Made by a program: the position numbers and the translations under genes | The notes under the pieces: model-generated | Database searches by the model: none | The model's input: only the letters and a program-made list of their open reading frames with translations | What the model was told of the DNA's origin: nothing | In this document: one piece after another, positions 20,333 through 30,468 of the stretch | Position numbering within the stretch: position 1 is the first letter of the stretch | Layout: every line of letters starts with the position of its first letter | Source: Tetraselmis striata | Taxonomy: Eukaryota > Chlorophyta > Chlorodendrophyceae > Chlorodendrales > Chlorodendraceae | Reading direction: 5' to 3' | Length of the DNA: 64,000 bases | Assembly: GCA_006384855.1 (NCBI GenBank) | Contig: VCJN01001349.1 | Span: 1 to 64,000 of the forward strand

Positions 20333-21496
20333 ACAGGTTTTAAAACCGACACACGCACATTAATAGGGATTATGTCCCGTCCACCGACTAATACCGAATC
20401 GAGCGCCTCAATAGCGCGTTTACCCTTCTTAACCCGGTCGTCTACTATGTGTTGCATACCTAAATCCGACTTAATGACCGTACCCAAGTACCTATATTCA
20501 TTTACAACCGGTACCCGTTCCCCCCCAAGCTGCCATCGGGCAGCTTGTTCGCGTAACGCGGTCTCGTCGGAATATCGGCCTAATGCCATCACCCCACACT
20601 TAAGTACCCCAAACCCCATAAAATGATCCTCCGCCCACTGCGAGAAGTGGGCGAACATGGCATGCAGGTTATCGAACGAGCATGTGATACCAACAGCGTC
20701 GTCCGCGTATAACTGACCTGGCACCCTTAGTGGTTGCCTTGCTGCTAATGTGTCAGTGCACCCTGGTACATCACATCCTAGATGTTCTACCCCATCGAAT
20801 ATATCGTTAATAAATATGTTAAATAGGATGGGGGAAGCGGGGCATCCCTGTCGGAGGCCACGCTCTATGGGTATGGGGTCTGATAGTGTTCCCGGGGCCA
20901 CCCCTGTCTTGACCCGTACCATACTATCCCTGTATAAAGTTTTAATGAAGGTAAGCATATGACCCGAAACTCCTATGGCTTGTAGTTTTAGGAATAAAAG
21001 CTCATGAAGTACGGTGTCATATGCCTTCCTAAAGTCAATAAAACCCGCGTACGTGGGTAGACCTGCCGCTTGGCGACGAGCCGCGATATCGAACAAGCTG
21101 GCGACTTGCATGGGGCCCTCCTCATTCCGCATAAAACCCGCTTGCCAACGGCGGATTATCCCTTTAGCTTGGCAGACGTCTTGCAAGCGTTGGGAAATGA
21201 CGGTCATAAGGAGTTTCATAGCGGCACCCATAATCGAAATACCCCTATAATTGTCCATAACGGTCGCGTCGCCTTTCTTGGGCACCGATACTATGGCCGA
21301 GCTACGCCACTGCTGGGGGATATAGTTCTTAGTCCATATCCCGTTAATTAAGGCCAGCAATGCCTTGCCAAAATGGCTATTCGGGGCGTATATCGCCAAT
21401 TTTAAAGCCTCTGCAGTGATCCCATCCTGCCCCTGGGCCTTATTATTTTTTAAACGCCTAACTTTCCGGCTAACGCTAGATTGGTGTACCTGGGTT
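20329..21496 (-). pseudogene. Non-LTR reverse transcriptase, copy B
   Basis: Contains RT motifs in order: AQGQDGITAEALK (motif 1 region), FIDFRKAYDTV (motif A), RGLRQGCPASPILFN (motif B), LYADDAVGI (motif C with catalytic YADD) and LGTVIKSDLGMQHIVDD (motif D/E region). The N-terminal endonuclease is absent. The frame ends artificially at 20329 because GTTTTAAAACC has one A fewer than copy A. The locus is not functional as it stands. Confidence 0.88.
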
Positions 21497-21904
21497 CACT
21501 AAACAGATACATGTCGTCGACCGGCCATATCACACTCAAGGTTTAATCGTTTTTCCTCGTCCTTCCAGTATGTTGATGCTAACTCATCTCTCTAGCTGCG
21601 GTAGAGAGTACAAACCCTAACAGGGTTTCTGGACCGTCATCTGGAAACCCTAAAATCGGGATATCGGCCAGATTTCGGCGATAATCTCAGCGAAAAACTT
21701 TATGCGCTGATTCCTCTATCACCCAGGGGGAGTGCCGCACCCAAACCACCATGATTCCCGGGCCTTTTGGTCCCTATTGGCCATGGAAGATGGGATGTTG
21801 GTACAGTGGGCGGGGTGGCGGCCATCGTCGGGGTCGACGGCGGCCGATAAATTATCGACAAAAGACAGAAAAATGCAAAAAAATACGTAAAATATTTCTG
21901 AAAA
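21497..21904. other. Short intergenic stretch with telomere-like fragments
   Basis: ACAAACCCTAACAGGG and GAAACCCTAAAATC lie near 21610-21655. GCTGATTCCTCTATCACCCAG at 21707-21727 recurs at 22917-22937 inside the piggyBac relic, which suggests a rearrangement boundary. Confidence 0.45.
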
Positions 21905-21970
21905 TGCAAGACACTCATATAATGATAACCATCAATGCCCAGAAAGATAGGATTACACAGAGGGATGAGT

Positions 21971-22570
21971 TTACATGTCCGGTACACGGTTGGTGTTGAT
22001 GGTGGGAGAGTTGGCGGGTCCAATCTTGGCCCATCCATCCGCCTGCAGGTGGGCTGCAACATGCCTGGCGAAGCATGGGCGGGTGCAGAGGGATGAGCAC
22101 ACAGGGGCGCCGCAGTCAGAGCAAATGCTACGGACCAGGTTGCGGCGGCATTCCACACACTGCCTACGCTTGGCGCGTTCTTTGCCATCCTTGAACTTGC
22201 TGGGGGTGTTCTCAGGGTTGGGAGCGGAGTACATCGTAGCTGTGCGCTTGGTGCCTTTTGTGCGCCAGCCCTCAAACGCGCGGGGCACTCCAGAGGGTCC
22301 GTCACCTGTCTCAGTATCAAAGGGACTAGGAGCACTGCAATGAGAGCTCTTTGAGCTGCGGGTAGTTGCACGGCTGCGGGGGACAGGCGAGGTGCTGTGC
22401 AGGCCAGATGCAGAGCCCATCATCTCAGCCCTCCCCTCCGCAACCAGCGCGTCCGCCATGGCGCACTTCCACTCATGACGCGTCATGTCCTTGTTGTTGG
22501 TGAAAGAAGTGTAGCACAGGTAGGCGTTGGATTCGGCCATTGCAGCGGTGTACAGCCAGAACCGGAGCAC
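21971..22570 (-). pseudogene. piggyBac-like transposase, C-terminal helix and Cys-rich domain
   Basis: Begins RFWLYTAAMAESNAYLCY, the helix following the last catalytic Asp in piggyBac transposases, and ends with a Cys/His cluster (CVECRRN, CSDCGAPVC, CTRPCFARHVAAH) equivalent to the C-terminal cysteine-rich domain that binds the TIRs. It ends at a normal stop (21971). Confidence 0.75.
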
Positions 22571-22899
22571 AGCACTACGGGGGCCCCAGCCAGTGGCACA
22601 GAGTGGGGGCCCACACTCAGCTTGTTGTTGATGTCCACCGCGTTGAAGTGCTGCCGATAGGTGGCGTGGCTCTCCCGTCGCTCCACCTCGTAGCGGTACT
22701 TGTGTACGCGGCCGTCCTTGTACTTGGACTTCAGTCGCTCCACAGGCGGTGTGATAGCATCACTGCAGCATGTATGCACAAGGAGCATGGGTTGGGTATC
22801 CTGCCAGGCGGAGGCATAGACCATGCAGCGCTCACCAGGCTTGCCAGGAACATCATGCTCCTTTTGCAGTGACGCGAAGTTGATGCGCGCTCCTGCCAC
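22483..22899 (-). pseudogene. piggyBac-like transposase, late core segment
   Basis: Reads GERCMVYASAWQDTQPMLLV, then ESHATYRQHFNAVDINNKLS. This matches the piggyBac region where a short beta strand precedes YNxxMGGVDxxDQ, which carries the last catalytic aspartate. It ends in another frame than the C-terminal block, so at least one frameshift is present near 22560. Confidence 0.72.
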
Positions 22900-22954
22900 A
22901 GCACTACTGAGGCGTTGCTGATTCCTCTATCACCCAGTCCTGGCATGTCTCGCT

Positions 22955-23872
22955 CTAATGACTGTCAGGCAGGTCCCCAGGGTCGCCCCAGAAGCGAAAG
23001 TAGGCGCGCCACTCGTTGAAGCGGCGCTGTGTCATCAGCGCAGCGAAGCCATAGCGGGTAGGCATCGCCGTGATGGAGGGCACTGCAGGGTTGTCCCACA
23101 GCTCCTCCAGCGACACCGTCGAGTGAAGCGTCATCGCGAGTAGAACCGCCAGAAAGACCTTGAACTCCGCCAGGGAGAAGGGGACGACACTGCTCCCCCC
23201 CTTCTCGGTGTGGCGGCGCTGGTTCATGGCATCGACGGCGCGCGACATCGCGCTGAGGGGGAACCACTGCCAGAAGTGCCATGCCACGCCCGCCTGCGCC
23301 GCCTCACTGTGGTTGCGGCGGTAGTGGCCGGAACGTGGGGGGTACGCTCTGGCCTGCTCACGCTGACAGCGGTAGCAAGAGGCGGGTTCCCAGTCAGGCG
23401 GCGGAAGCTCGGTGGGGGTGGGGCGAGGGGTTGGTGCCGCGGGATATTCGTCGGGTTCGGCGGAGTCACCAGCGGGCTCGGCATCGGCGTCCGCAAACGC
23501 ATCCAGCAGCTGCTGGTTGGCCGCCTGCACCTCCTCCAAGTCAACGGTGGTCGGACCCACCCGCCTGTGCTCCGCGGGGGCCGCTGCTGGGGCGGGGGGG
23601 ACGAGGGCGGCAGCCTTGAGGCTGACCTCACGCTCTATCTCAGGGTGATCTTTGGCGAAAGTGACGCGATGCCACGCGCCAGAGTGGCCACAGACGACGC
23701 CGCGCAGCGTGACACCCGCCACGGGCTCCCCTGGGTGGGCAGCAACCCATACCTTCTTGGCGGCGTCGGTTATATCACCGAAACGGACAGTAATGGCCGT
23801 TCCGAGGGGCAGCCGCATGGTGGGCAGGTGGTGGTGGTGGCGGCGGCGGAGCCCGCGATCTGCTGGGCCCAT
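22955..23872 (-). pseudogene. piggyBac-like transposase, N-terminal domain
   Basis: An acidic/proline linker is followed by FSLAEFKVFLAVLLAMTLHS, then PTRYGFAALMTQRRFNEW and AYFRFWGD, the arrangement at the start of the DDE_Tnp_1_7 (piggyBac) domain, where a helical block precedes MSRxRFxxIxxxLhF. The frame stops within this domain, before the catalytic residues. The first 150 residues are low-complexity and typical of algal transposase leaders. Confidence 0.72.
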
Positions 23873-24005
23873 CGCATGCGCATTGTGGGTATCTGGCCCA
23901 CCCCCGCCGCGAAAACTATATCCCAGCTGCCTTGGGGTGTCAGCTACGAGGCCTGACCGTTGGTTACGGTTGGGACGACCTCCGTTGCTCAGAAATTCTA
24001 TTTAA

Positions 24006-24330
24006 CTATTTAGTGCACCAAGGTGCACTATAGGTGTACCGGGGTTCACGTCCGTTAGCCGGAAAGCCGCATGGACAGCAAGTCATGTTCCGGGATCTTA
24101 CCGCCATGTAGTAAAAATGCACGGAATCTGTCCGAATATGAATAATGCACTCACGGCGTTTCTCGTCCACTGCATTCCGGCTAGTCATTCCAATTTCAAG
24201 TTGAGTCTGGTTCTGCCATAAAGGTCGCGCAATTTGTTTTACACGGACAATAGCCGAAATTGGCATGAAGGTTCACTCAAAGCGTGGAGAGAAGACGAAG
24301 TCTAGGGGGGGGGGGGGGGGGGGGGCTGTA
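24006..24330. other. Spacer with palindrome and G homopolymer
   Basis: TAGTGCACC at 24010-24018 and GGTGCACTA nearby form a near-perfect palindrome around 24010-24031. A G-run of about 22 lies at 24305-24326, right before the direct repeat of the recombinase element. No gene seen. Confidence 0.5.
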
Positions 24331-24500
24331 GTGTGGAACACAGCGAAACTGGAAGATGGCACGCTTAGTTGTTGCGGCTTTTATGTATACTCGTGCTGCA
24401 CAAAAAGATGGCGCAGCGACGGGTAAACTAGTAACCCGTACCACTCAGCGGCACATGTAGTCGGAACGCGATTAGGCGAAGAGGAAACCCCATAAACTAC
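24331..24500 (+). repeat. Lower terminal direct repeat of the recombinase element
   Basis: Pairs with 27370-27533. Contains the block GTAACCCGTACCACTCAGC, conserved in both repeats. Confidence 0.75.
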
Positions 24501-24515
24501 TTTAGATCATCCATT

Positions 24516-25202
24516 TCAAGTTGAATCTGGGTTTTCCAGGGAAGAGCGAACGAAAAGAGCGGCAGATTGACGACGAAGCGGGGGAAGCGACACGTCACGT
24601 AGGGGGCACAGGAAGGGCCACCGCTGGTGAGTCTTGTATGAGGGGGGCGATGTGGCCGAAGAAGAACCATGCGCCATGTGAAGGGAGAACGGCGGGGACG
24701 ATGTAGTCAAGGACGACGTCGGACTTGCGCGCCCACCCGCCTTGATAGCGGATGTGGGACATCGGGACTCCGATGAGTTCGCAGCAGACGCTCTGCCCTT
24801 CCGGAGGCTGGGGGAAGTCCATGAGGTGCCAATAGGGGGGATGCACCAACGAGACGAACGGCCGTAGAGAGCCAGTCGGACATGATAGCTAGCGGCAGTC
24901 CACGACTTGGAGTGCTCGCTAGGGGTGACAACCCACAAGTTGGTCTCGGCCAAGGAAACATGGCCCAAAGAGACGGACAAAACGTATTCGGTGTAGTGGT
25001 GCAAAAGACGGGCCACGCGGGGGTGCTCCTCGCCGGGAAGGGGCTGTAAGCGCAAGTCGCCGGGACCGCGCCGAGCGGCGCGGCGCTTCTCGCGGTACAC
25101 ATGTAGGGTGATGTTGTATGAGTCGACGTAAAGGTCTCGCACTCGGCAGGACACGCCAGTAAGTCCACGGGCAAAAAACATGAAGTCGTCGATCGCGGCC
25201 AT
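24516..25202 (-). pseudogene. Tyrosine recombinase, catalytic part (frame-broken)
   Basis: Reads AAIDDFMFFARGLTGVSCRVRDLYVDSY, with an Arg in the position of the box-I arginine, then LLHHYTEYVLSVSLGHVSLAETN. The continuation is in another frame at 24595-24849, where GVPMSHIRYQGGWARKSDVVLDYI gives the HxxR-like box II, GGW and the putative nucleophilic Tyr. A frameshift near 24840-24850 separates them. Family assignment rests on this motif order; box residues should be checked by alignment. Confidence 0.6.
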
Positions 25203-25381
25203 GAGGGCCCGGAAGTCGATTCGATACTCGGGAGGAGGAGTAGAAACATTTTATTCGGCACTCTCAATGAAAGAGTAAGCGACACCAGCAGCAAGCGGGA
25301 CCAGTAAAGCGACAGCCTCGAGGCGGCGTTGCCTGAGCATCATGCCACGGGTCGCCGCGGGGAGGTGCATGCTGTCCTTAG

Positions 25382-25981
25382 TTATGGGGTCGATGTTGTG
25401 CACTTCGAAGAAGACGGTGTTGATGATGACCGACAAGTAGGGCCGCAATGACTTCGCACCAATGTGACCCCCTCACAAATCCATGCGACGTACCGAACGT
25501 CGGTGGCAGTGGTCGCCTTCAAGGGGCTCATGTTCTCCGAGTCGTGACAAAACTCGGCGGATTGAGTCCGTTTTCCGGAGTAGCTCCGCAAAGTTTGGGC
25601 GGTGAGACTACATGAGAGAACGTCAAGGGCGCGCTGTCTCACCTCGTCCGAGCAAAAAGCCTCGTGTATTCGGGTCCGGAGTGAAGCTGCCCAGGGGGCG
25701 AGAGCTTCGGGCTCGTCAATGGCGTAAGTGCGACTATTGACCGAAGCCAAAACACGGCGCCGGGCAATCCCGGCAAAATATTCGGCGTCCGCTAAATTTT
25801 CGACGGCTGAAATGTAACTGTTGGAAGGGTTAGACACGGTACATGTTTGCGGGGCAAGGTTCAGGTAGGAGGCCCGCCCCGCGCGCCCGTCGCGCTCGTA
25901 GCGCGCGTCTCGCGCGTAACGAGCATACACACGCGAACGAAGGTCGTCGTTGCGAACTACTTGTAACTTGGCAGGCGGCAA
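25382..25981 (-). pseudogene. Tyrosine recombinase, N-terminal SAM-like domain
   Basis: Reads RALDVLSCSLTAQTLRSYSG then FCHDSENMSPLKATTATDV, the helical core-binding (SAM-like) domain typical of DIRS/Crypton recombinases, preceded by a basic leader. The end runs out of frame at about 25480; a continuing frame at 25251-25448 (RPYLSVIINTVFFEVHNI) leads toward the catalytic part. Confidence 0.6.
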
Positions 25982-26289
25982 CTACGGCGGGCGAAGCGAT
26001 ATATCCATCGGACGTGTATGTACTAGGCAAAAACACCCGTAGCGAGTACCCGGGCCGAGCACCCAAGGTGGCGGTACCTACTGTAGAGTAACAACCGACG
26101 GACACAGTGAAGAAATGGTACGTGAGACGGGCTGTTCAAAAGTCATTGCAGGTGTGCGGATGGTTGAGCCGCACTAGGCCTCGTGTTGTATGAAGCGCCG
26201 CACCGAGGAAGGTATAAATGAAGTATGTAGGGTTGGGGGGTCCGGTCCGGACACGGGGCGCTCATCCCGCCGTTGAATGAGCTGTCAAG

Positions 26290-26964
26290 GTACGCCGTGC
26301 GGTGGTCACCGAAAGGCGACCTCACAAAGCGTCAGCTGCTCCGATGGAAGGCGTCCCACGCCATCACTCGTGCTCACCTTCGCGGCTGCGCCGATGACCA
26401 CCACCACACCCACGTCCACGCCCGCGACCTGCGAGCGTCGCATGCACTCGAGCAGTGGCGTTGGCCTTGGCGTTGTTGGCGACCGTCGCCTCGAAGACGC
26501 GCTTGTCGTAATCGCGCATCGGATCGCCGAATGCCACCGAGCCCAAGAGTTCCGCTGCGGGTCGGAAATGATGAGCCCGCAACACGTCCGCCAACACCCC
26601 TTGGTCACCGTGCACGCGCTTGATCTCGCAAAGCCTCATGTTGAGGAAGGTTACTAAGACGAAATCGGAACGCTTTGTCGATGGCCTCGGCGTGGTCGCG
26701 AGCACGCGCGAAGCACGGGGTGAAGTCTTGATTAGCCGCCGGAACGTAGGGTAGCACCTCGTCGAGAGCCAGGAAGGGAGCAGCGATGCGCGCCCCAAAG
26801 CACGTCAAGCATCCAGTGCACTCTCCCTGGGCAAGCAGACCCCGGTCATCCTGCTTGAGGTAGTCGTTCGTCAGGCCGGTACGCAGCGAGAATACCCCGG
26901 GTACCAAGGTGACCGGTCGCGCGTCCTCGTAACCATGCTTTGCTCTCTGCCGTAACTTTGACAC
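26290..26964 (-). pseudogene. Unrecognised upstream ORF of the recombinase element
   Basis: Two overlapping frames read as one protein after a shift near 26640: MSKLRQRAKHGYEDARPVT, CTGCLTCFGARIAAPF and LPYVPAANQDFTPCFARARD, then LRAHHFRPAAELLGSVAFGD and ATVANNAKANA, ending in a Gly/Arg-rich tail. It could be a Gag-like first ORF. I see no zinc knuckle or other identifying motif. Confidence 0.4.
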
Positions 26965-27369
26965 CGCGAGGCAATCTTCCTCGTCACTCGCGGATTTTAA
27001 ACCGACACGGCTGCTCTGGGCTAGCGGAGGTCGGGCGCACTGCTGCTCCCCCGCTGCATGTCAACTGCCATGCATCGCGCTGCGCGGGTCCACAGCCATG
27101 TGCTCCATCGCCAACGAGTGACACCGCGTCAGCCACGAGCCGTCAATCAAGCTAGCGACGAAGTGAGCTCTAGCAGCAATGTAGACCGGGCATGCAAGCA
27201 TGTTTGCTTGCAACGACTTGAGCGTGGGCTTGGCGATGGGGTCTTCTCCATCTGGCATGGTAACGCACGGACGAGCGAATTAGAATATCACGCGCGGATG
27301 GTGAGCCATATGTGGCCTTTACGCAACCCGTGACCTTGTCCGCAACATGTTACGGGACAGTTAATGGTT

Positions 27370-27533
27370 GTGTGGAACACAGCGGAAATGGAAAATGGCA
27401 AGCTCAAATGTGGTGGCTACTTTTATGCCTACTCGCGTTGCTTGCACACAAAGGGCGCAGCAACGGGTGAACTAGTAACCCGTACCACTCAGCAGCAGCA
27501 CATGTTGCCGGAAAGAGGAAACCTCATAAACTA
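27370..27533 (+). repeat. Upper terminal direct repeat of the recombinase element
   Basis: Pairs with 24331-24500. Its final TA (27532-27533) is the insertion target of the TIR transposon copy 2. Confidence 0.75.
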
Positions 27534-28083
27534 CACCCCTCCACATAAGTCCGGGTTTTGCATTTTCGATCGCAAAGCGCGTGCAAGGGCGAGGAGAACG
27601 CCGGCTGCATGTGCATACATGCTAACTACAGTAGGAATAGTTCGGGCAAATGCCTATTGTGCGCTTTATACCCACCCGCGCGACAACACAACCATTTTTG
27701 GGCGCCCTTTAAAAACGCGAAATCAATGTATGATGCGTTGGCGCTAGAAAATAGGGTGTTGCGCCAACCGTTTAAACCTATTCATGTAGCGGCACTCGTC
27801 GCACCAAACTCGGTGAATACGGCCCTTGGCATAAGCTGCACACACCGTGCGTGTAGGCCACTGAAAGCATGTCGCTATAGGCATGACGCGACACCCCAAC
27901 GACAAGCTGGCCACTGTGGAGAGCAGTTTTGGGGTGAAAATGCTGCTGTTTCTGTGGCGAACGCACGTAGGAGAGGCGCTCGATGGCCCCCTCGGCGTAC
28001 GGCGATGCTCTACTATGGGGGCGCGTGGTGGAATGCCAGTTGCATCGTTTCGTGGGCGGGGTGGCGCGGTAGGGGCGTGGACT

Positions 28084-28338
28084 TTAACTAATATGAAATT
28101 CCTTGAAAAATGCTGTGGAAATGGCATTTTGGCTGGTAGATGTGTGTATCGCTAGGAGGCGGCACATGCCAAGTGTTGGTGGTCCGTGGTCATCCAAACA
28201 CATAACGCTCTCGCACAGCCGAGTATGGGGCTTAGACACGCACTTGGCGCAAAGCCACGCGCCCAACATGGGTGGGCACATGAGGCAGTGAGGGGCAACT
28301 TGGATGATCATCTTTGGGGATTTTTTCCAGGGCCCCAA
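28084..28338 (-). CDS. Cys-rich ORF segment, copy 2 counterpart
   Basis: Keeps the HCLMCPPMLGAWLCAKC and VDDHGPP-type segment seen in copy 1 at 1438-1665, with substitutions but no stop. The conservation suggests that the element once encoded a Cys-rich protein. Limits uncertain. Confidence 0.3.
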   Translation of the reverse strand: MGPWKKSPKMIIQVAPHCLMCPPMLGAWLCAKCVSKPHTRLCESVMCLDDHGPPTLGMCRLLAIHTSTSQNAISTAFFKEFHIS

Positions 28339-28499
28339 AAATCGAATTTTTGATTTTAGAAGATTGCTTTCAACGCAAATTTGAACGAGCAGTTGCGTGA
28401 TATTTTTAAAACAAATTTCCGAGCAAACCCTGAGAAGTTATAGCGTTTTAAAGCCAAGGGGGTGTTGCTGAGCGTGGCCGACACTGATGCCATGCCAGT

Positions 28500-28733
28500 G
28501 CGGCAGTCTCAACATGATAGAGACTCAAAGACAAAGGTGGGTGTGCAGTGGGGGTGCAGAGGCGAGTGGCTACAGTGTTTTTCAGCATAGAACAATTGTT
28601 GTTCACAACGCTTACCACATGGCAGCATTATTATACAGTACATATACTCGTAGTCACAGGTACACATTGTACTAGTACGCACATGTACCAACTCGTAGTA
28701 TATCGTACTCGTATAATTGTCACACCAGCATCG
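28500..28733. repeat. Insertion inside TIR transposon copy 2
   Basis: Absent from copy 1. The junctions read CCAGT before and CCAGC after the insert, which may be an imperfect duplication. It contains several GTAC/CGTAC-rich stretches. I see no TIR and no coding sequence. Confidence 0.6.
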
Positions 28734-29341
28734 CAACGCGACATGTACTAGCCGCCGCCCACACGGCTGCACCCCAATCAAATGCACCCGAGCCCCTCGC
28801 CGATGTGTTTCCTCACGCGTTCATGGCCATGCCGCCGTTTGGTTGTCTATTCACGCGCGTCGGCGTGTGCGTGATACCGACCCTGCTTTTGGTGCAGGTG
28901 CAGGCGACGCCCATCCACGCACGCACCAAGTGCAGCGTGACACCCTAGCCAAAGGTCTTTTAGCTTCGGTTTGAGCCACTCATCATGCAGGTCTTATAAA
29001 ACCCTCTGAGATCCCAGGGTTTCATCTCATATACCCTACGTTCAGGTACCCTAGACTTCTGAAGTCTTGAGACTGCCGAAAAGGGACCCCAAACTTATGT
29101 GGAGGGGTGTAGTTACATGATAACGTCGATTCGAAGTCGTCGCCGCGCGCCGCACTACTTGCAGCAAGCCCTGTCGGCGCGCGGCGCGCGCATGCTAATA
29201 ATGCTGCGCGCTTCTGCTGATGCGCTGCTGACGGTACCGTCCGTACGAGTAGCAGTACAGGGTAATCCGCCATGCCCTTATTAGGTCTGCTTCGACCAGA
29301 TGCCTGCTGTAATCTTGTAACCTGTAATCCTAGCGACGACT

Positions 29342-29512
29342 AGTTTTATTACATCAGGGCTGTAACAAATGCGCACTACAAAGAGAACTAACAGCAACTA
29401 TGAAAGGTTGCCAGCAAAAGAGAGACATAAGCCTGAAACCAAGGTCGAGCAGGAGGCCATGGAGCCAAGAACCAAGGAGGAGCCAAGGGAACCACGAAGT
29501 AGCCAAGCTCCC
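29342..29512 (-). mobile_element. 3'-tail copy of the R2-like non-LTR family
   Basis: Minus-strand tail homologous to 44040-44214 (contains the GGTTTCAGGCTTATGTCTCT region). Flanked by a perfect 16-bp duplication AATCCTAGCGACGACT (29326-29341 and 29513-29528). Severely 5'-truncated; only untranslated sequence remains. Confidence 0.92.
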
Positions 29513-29528
29513 AATCCTAGCGACGACT

Positions 29529-30468
29529 CATCGTGCTATAGTCGATGTTGATCTGCCAATCAGTACCTGGCAGTACAAATAAATACACAAACACATTCGC
29601 TATATGTTCCGCATAAGGATTATGTATGACAGCAGGTGGCGCGCGCCATTGCACGGGAGCAGGTGCGCCGTCGTAGGAAGTGCCGATATACCGGACCACA
29701 AAGATGAACATCGATACCAGCAACAAGGATGTGAGGTCCCATATCCATGTGGTCGCCGGGTGCGGTCGCGCGTGATGCACGTCCATATACTTTATATGCA
29801 TAATATATGCAATATATCGCCTTCTGCTGCTAGCTCATGTAAATATATGCAATATACATGCTGCTGGCGGGATAACGCTCCAGCACCACGCCCCATCGCC
29901 ACGCCAGCTATTGATATATACCGGACCACAACACCTCGCAACAAGATGTTAATATGATTCGTTTTGATGCCGGCTGCACAAGCCACACAACCTTCACTGA
30001 TATTCTCGCTCGTTTCATCTGTACATATATGGGCGTGGAGTCATCTCCTTGATACACTGGGCCACGAAACACTGCCTCGATTCTAACGTCTCTCATACGA
30101 AATCAAGAAACACCTCACTGATGCACCACGCCGATAATGGTTCGCGTTAGATCCTCTAGTACTGGTGCATGTTCCGGGTGACTTTTGGGAGGAATGCGGC
30201 GCAGCGCTTGTGGCAATCGCTTACAAGGCTTTATCGCAAGGTCAGGCCTCACTCCGAGGGCTGCCTGATGTGGATCGGGAGCCTTCATCGGGACAGTCCC
30301 CTGTCCCCTGTACCGGCCGGCCAGTTGGCCACGCGCCAGCAGGCCTATCATCTCAGGCAAGGGACAAAGGGGGAAAAACACCGGTCCGCAGGAGTGGCTG
30401 CCTTCCCCGCTGCCCGCTCTGCATTGGTTGCTGGTGGCCGCCCGTCTTCTCAGAGGCCTGCCCTGAGC
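29529..30468. other. No gene recognised
   Basis: Contains TATATGCA-rich sequence at 29.78-29.86 kb. The phrase CGCCTTCTGCTGCTAGCTCA at 29819 recurs with one change at about 44337. Downstream of the gelsolin-like gene on its 3' side. Confidence 0.4.

Larger units (their letters stand above)
19433..21496 (-). mobile_element. LINE retrotransposon copy B (truncated at both ends)
   Basis: Best-preserved copy of the L1/RTE-type LINE, minus strand. It covers the RT from the AQGQDGITAEALKL block (about 21400-21430) through YADD and the C-terminal zinc finger. Protein homology starts near 21496, so the 5' part (endonuclease) is missing. The 3' end stops at about 19490 relative to copy A, lacking the last 80 codons and the tail. 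One single-base deletion breaks the ORF at about 20335-20345. Confidence 0.88.
21905..23872 (-). mobile_element. piggyBac-like transposon relic
   Basis: Three minus-strand blocks, in the N-to-C order of a piggyBac transposase, lie in this interval: the N-terminal domain (22955-23872), a late catalytic-core segment (22483-22899) and the C-terminal segment with a Cys-rich finger (21971-22570). The central part with the first catalytic aspartates is missing at about 22900-22955. I found no convincing TTAA-flanked TIRs, so the outer limits are approximate. Confidence 0.7.
24331..27533 (-). mobile_element. Tyrosine-recombinase element with direct terminal repeats (DIRS/Crypton-like)
   Basis: Direct repeats of about 165-170 bp, same orientation, bound the element: 24331-24500 and 27370-27533. 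Both start GTGTGGAACACAGCG and end CATAAACTA with about 75-80% identity. Between them, on the minus strand, lie an N-terminal ORF, a SAM-like recombinase N-domain and a tyrosine-recombinase catalytic C-terminus. No RT or RNase H motif is visible, so it is either a Crypton-type element or a DIRS/Ngaro-type element that lost its RT. The upper repeat is interrupted at its TA by transposon copy 2. Confidence 0.6.
27534..29109 (-). mobile_element. TA-flanked TIR DNA transposon, copy 2 (inverted)
   Basis: Same 17-bp TIRs as copy 1 (CACCCCTCCACATAAGT at 27534, complement ending at 29109) and TA on both sides (27532-27533, 29110-29111). It is inverted relative to copy 1. It carries an extra segment of about 235 bp at 28500-28733, between GCCATGCCAGT and ATCGCAACGCGACATG, which are adjacent in copy 1. 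The target was the end of the recombinase element's upper repeat. Confidence 0.9.

Noticed and set aside
21543..24005. TTAA sites bracketing the piggyBac relic as TSDs
   Set aside because: TTAA occurs at 21543-21546 and 24002-24005, but the adjoining sequences are not inverted repeats of each other, so the sites are probably coincidental.
29690..29935. Possible small LTR pair (GATATACCGGACCACAA twice)
   Set aside because: Only about 15 bp are shared, with no TG/CA ends, primer site or TSD.
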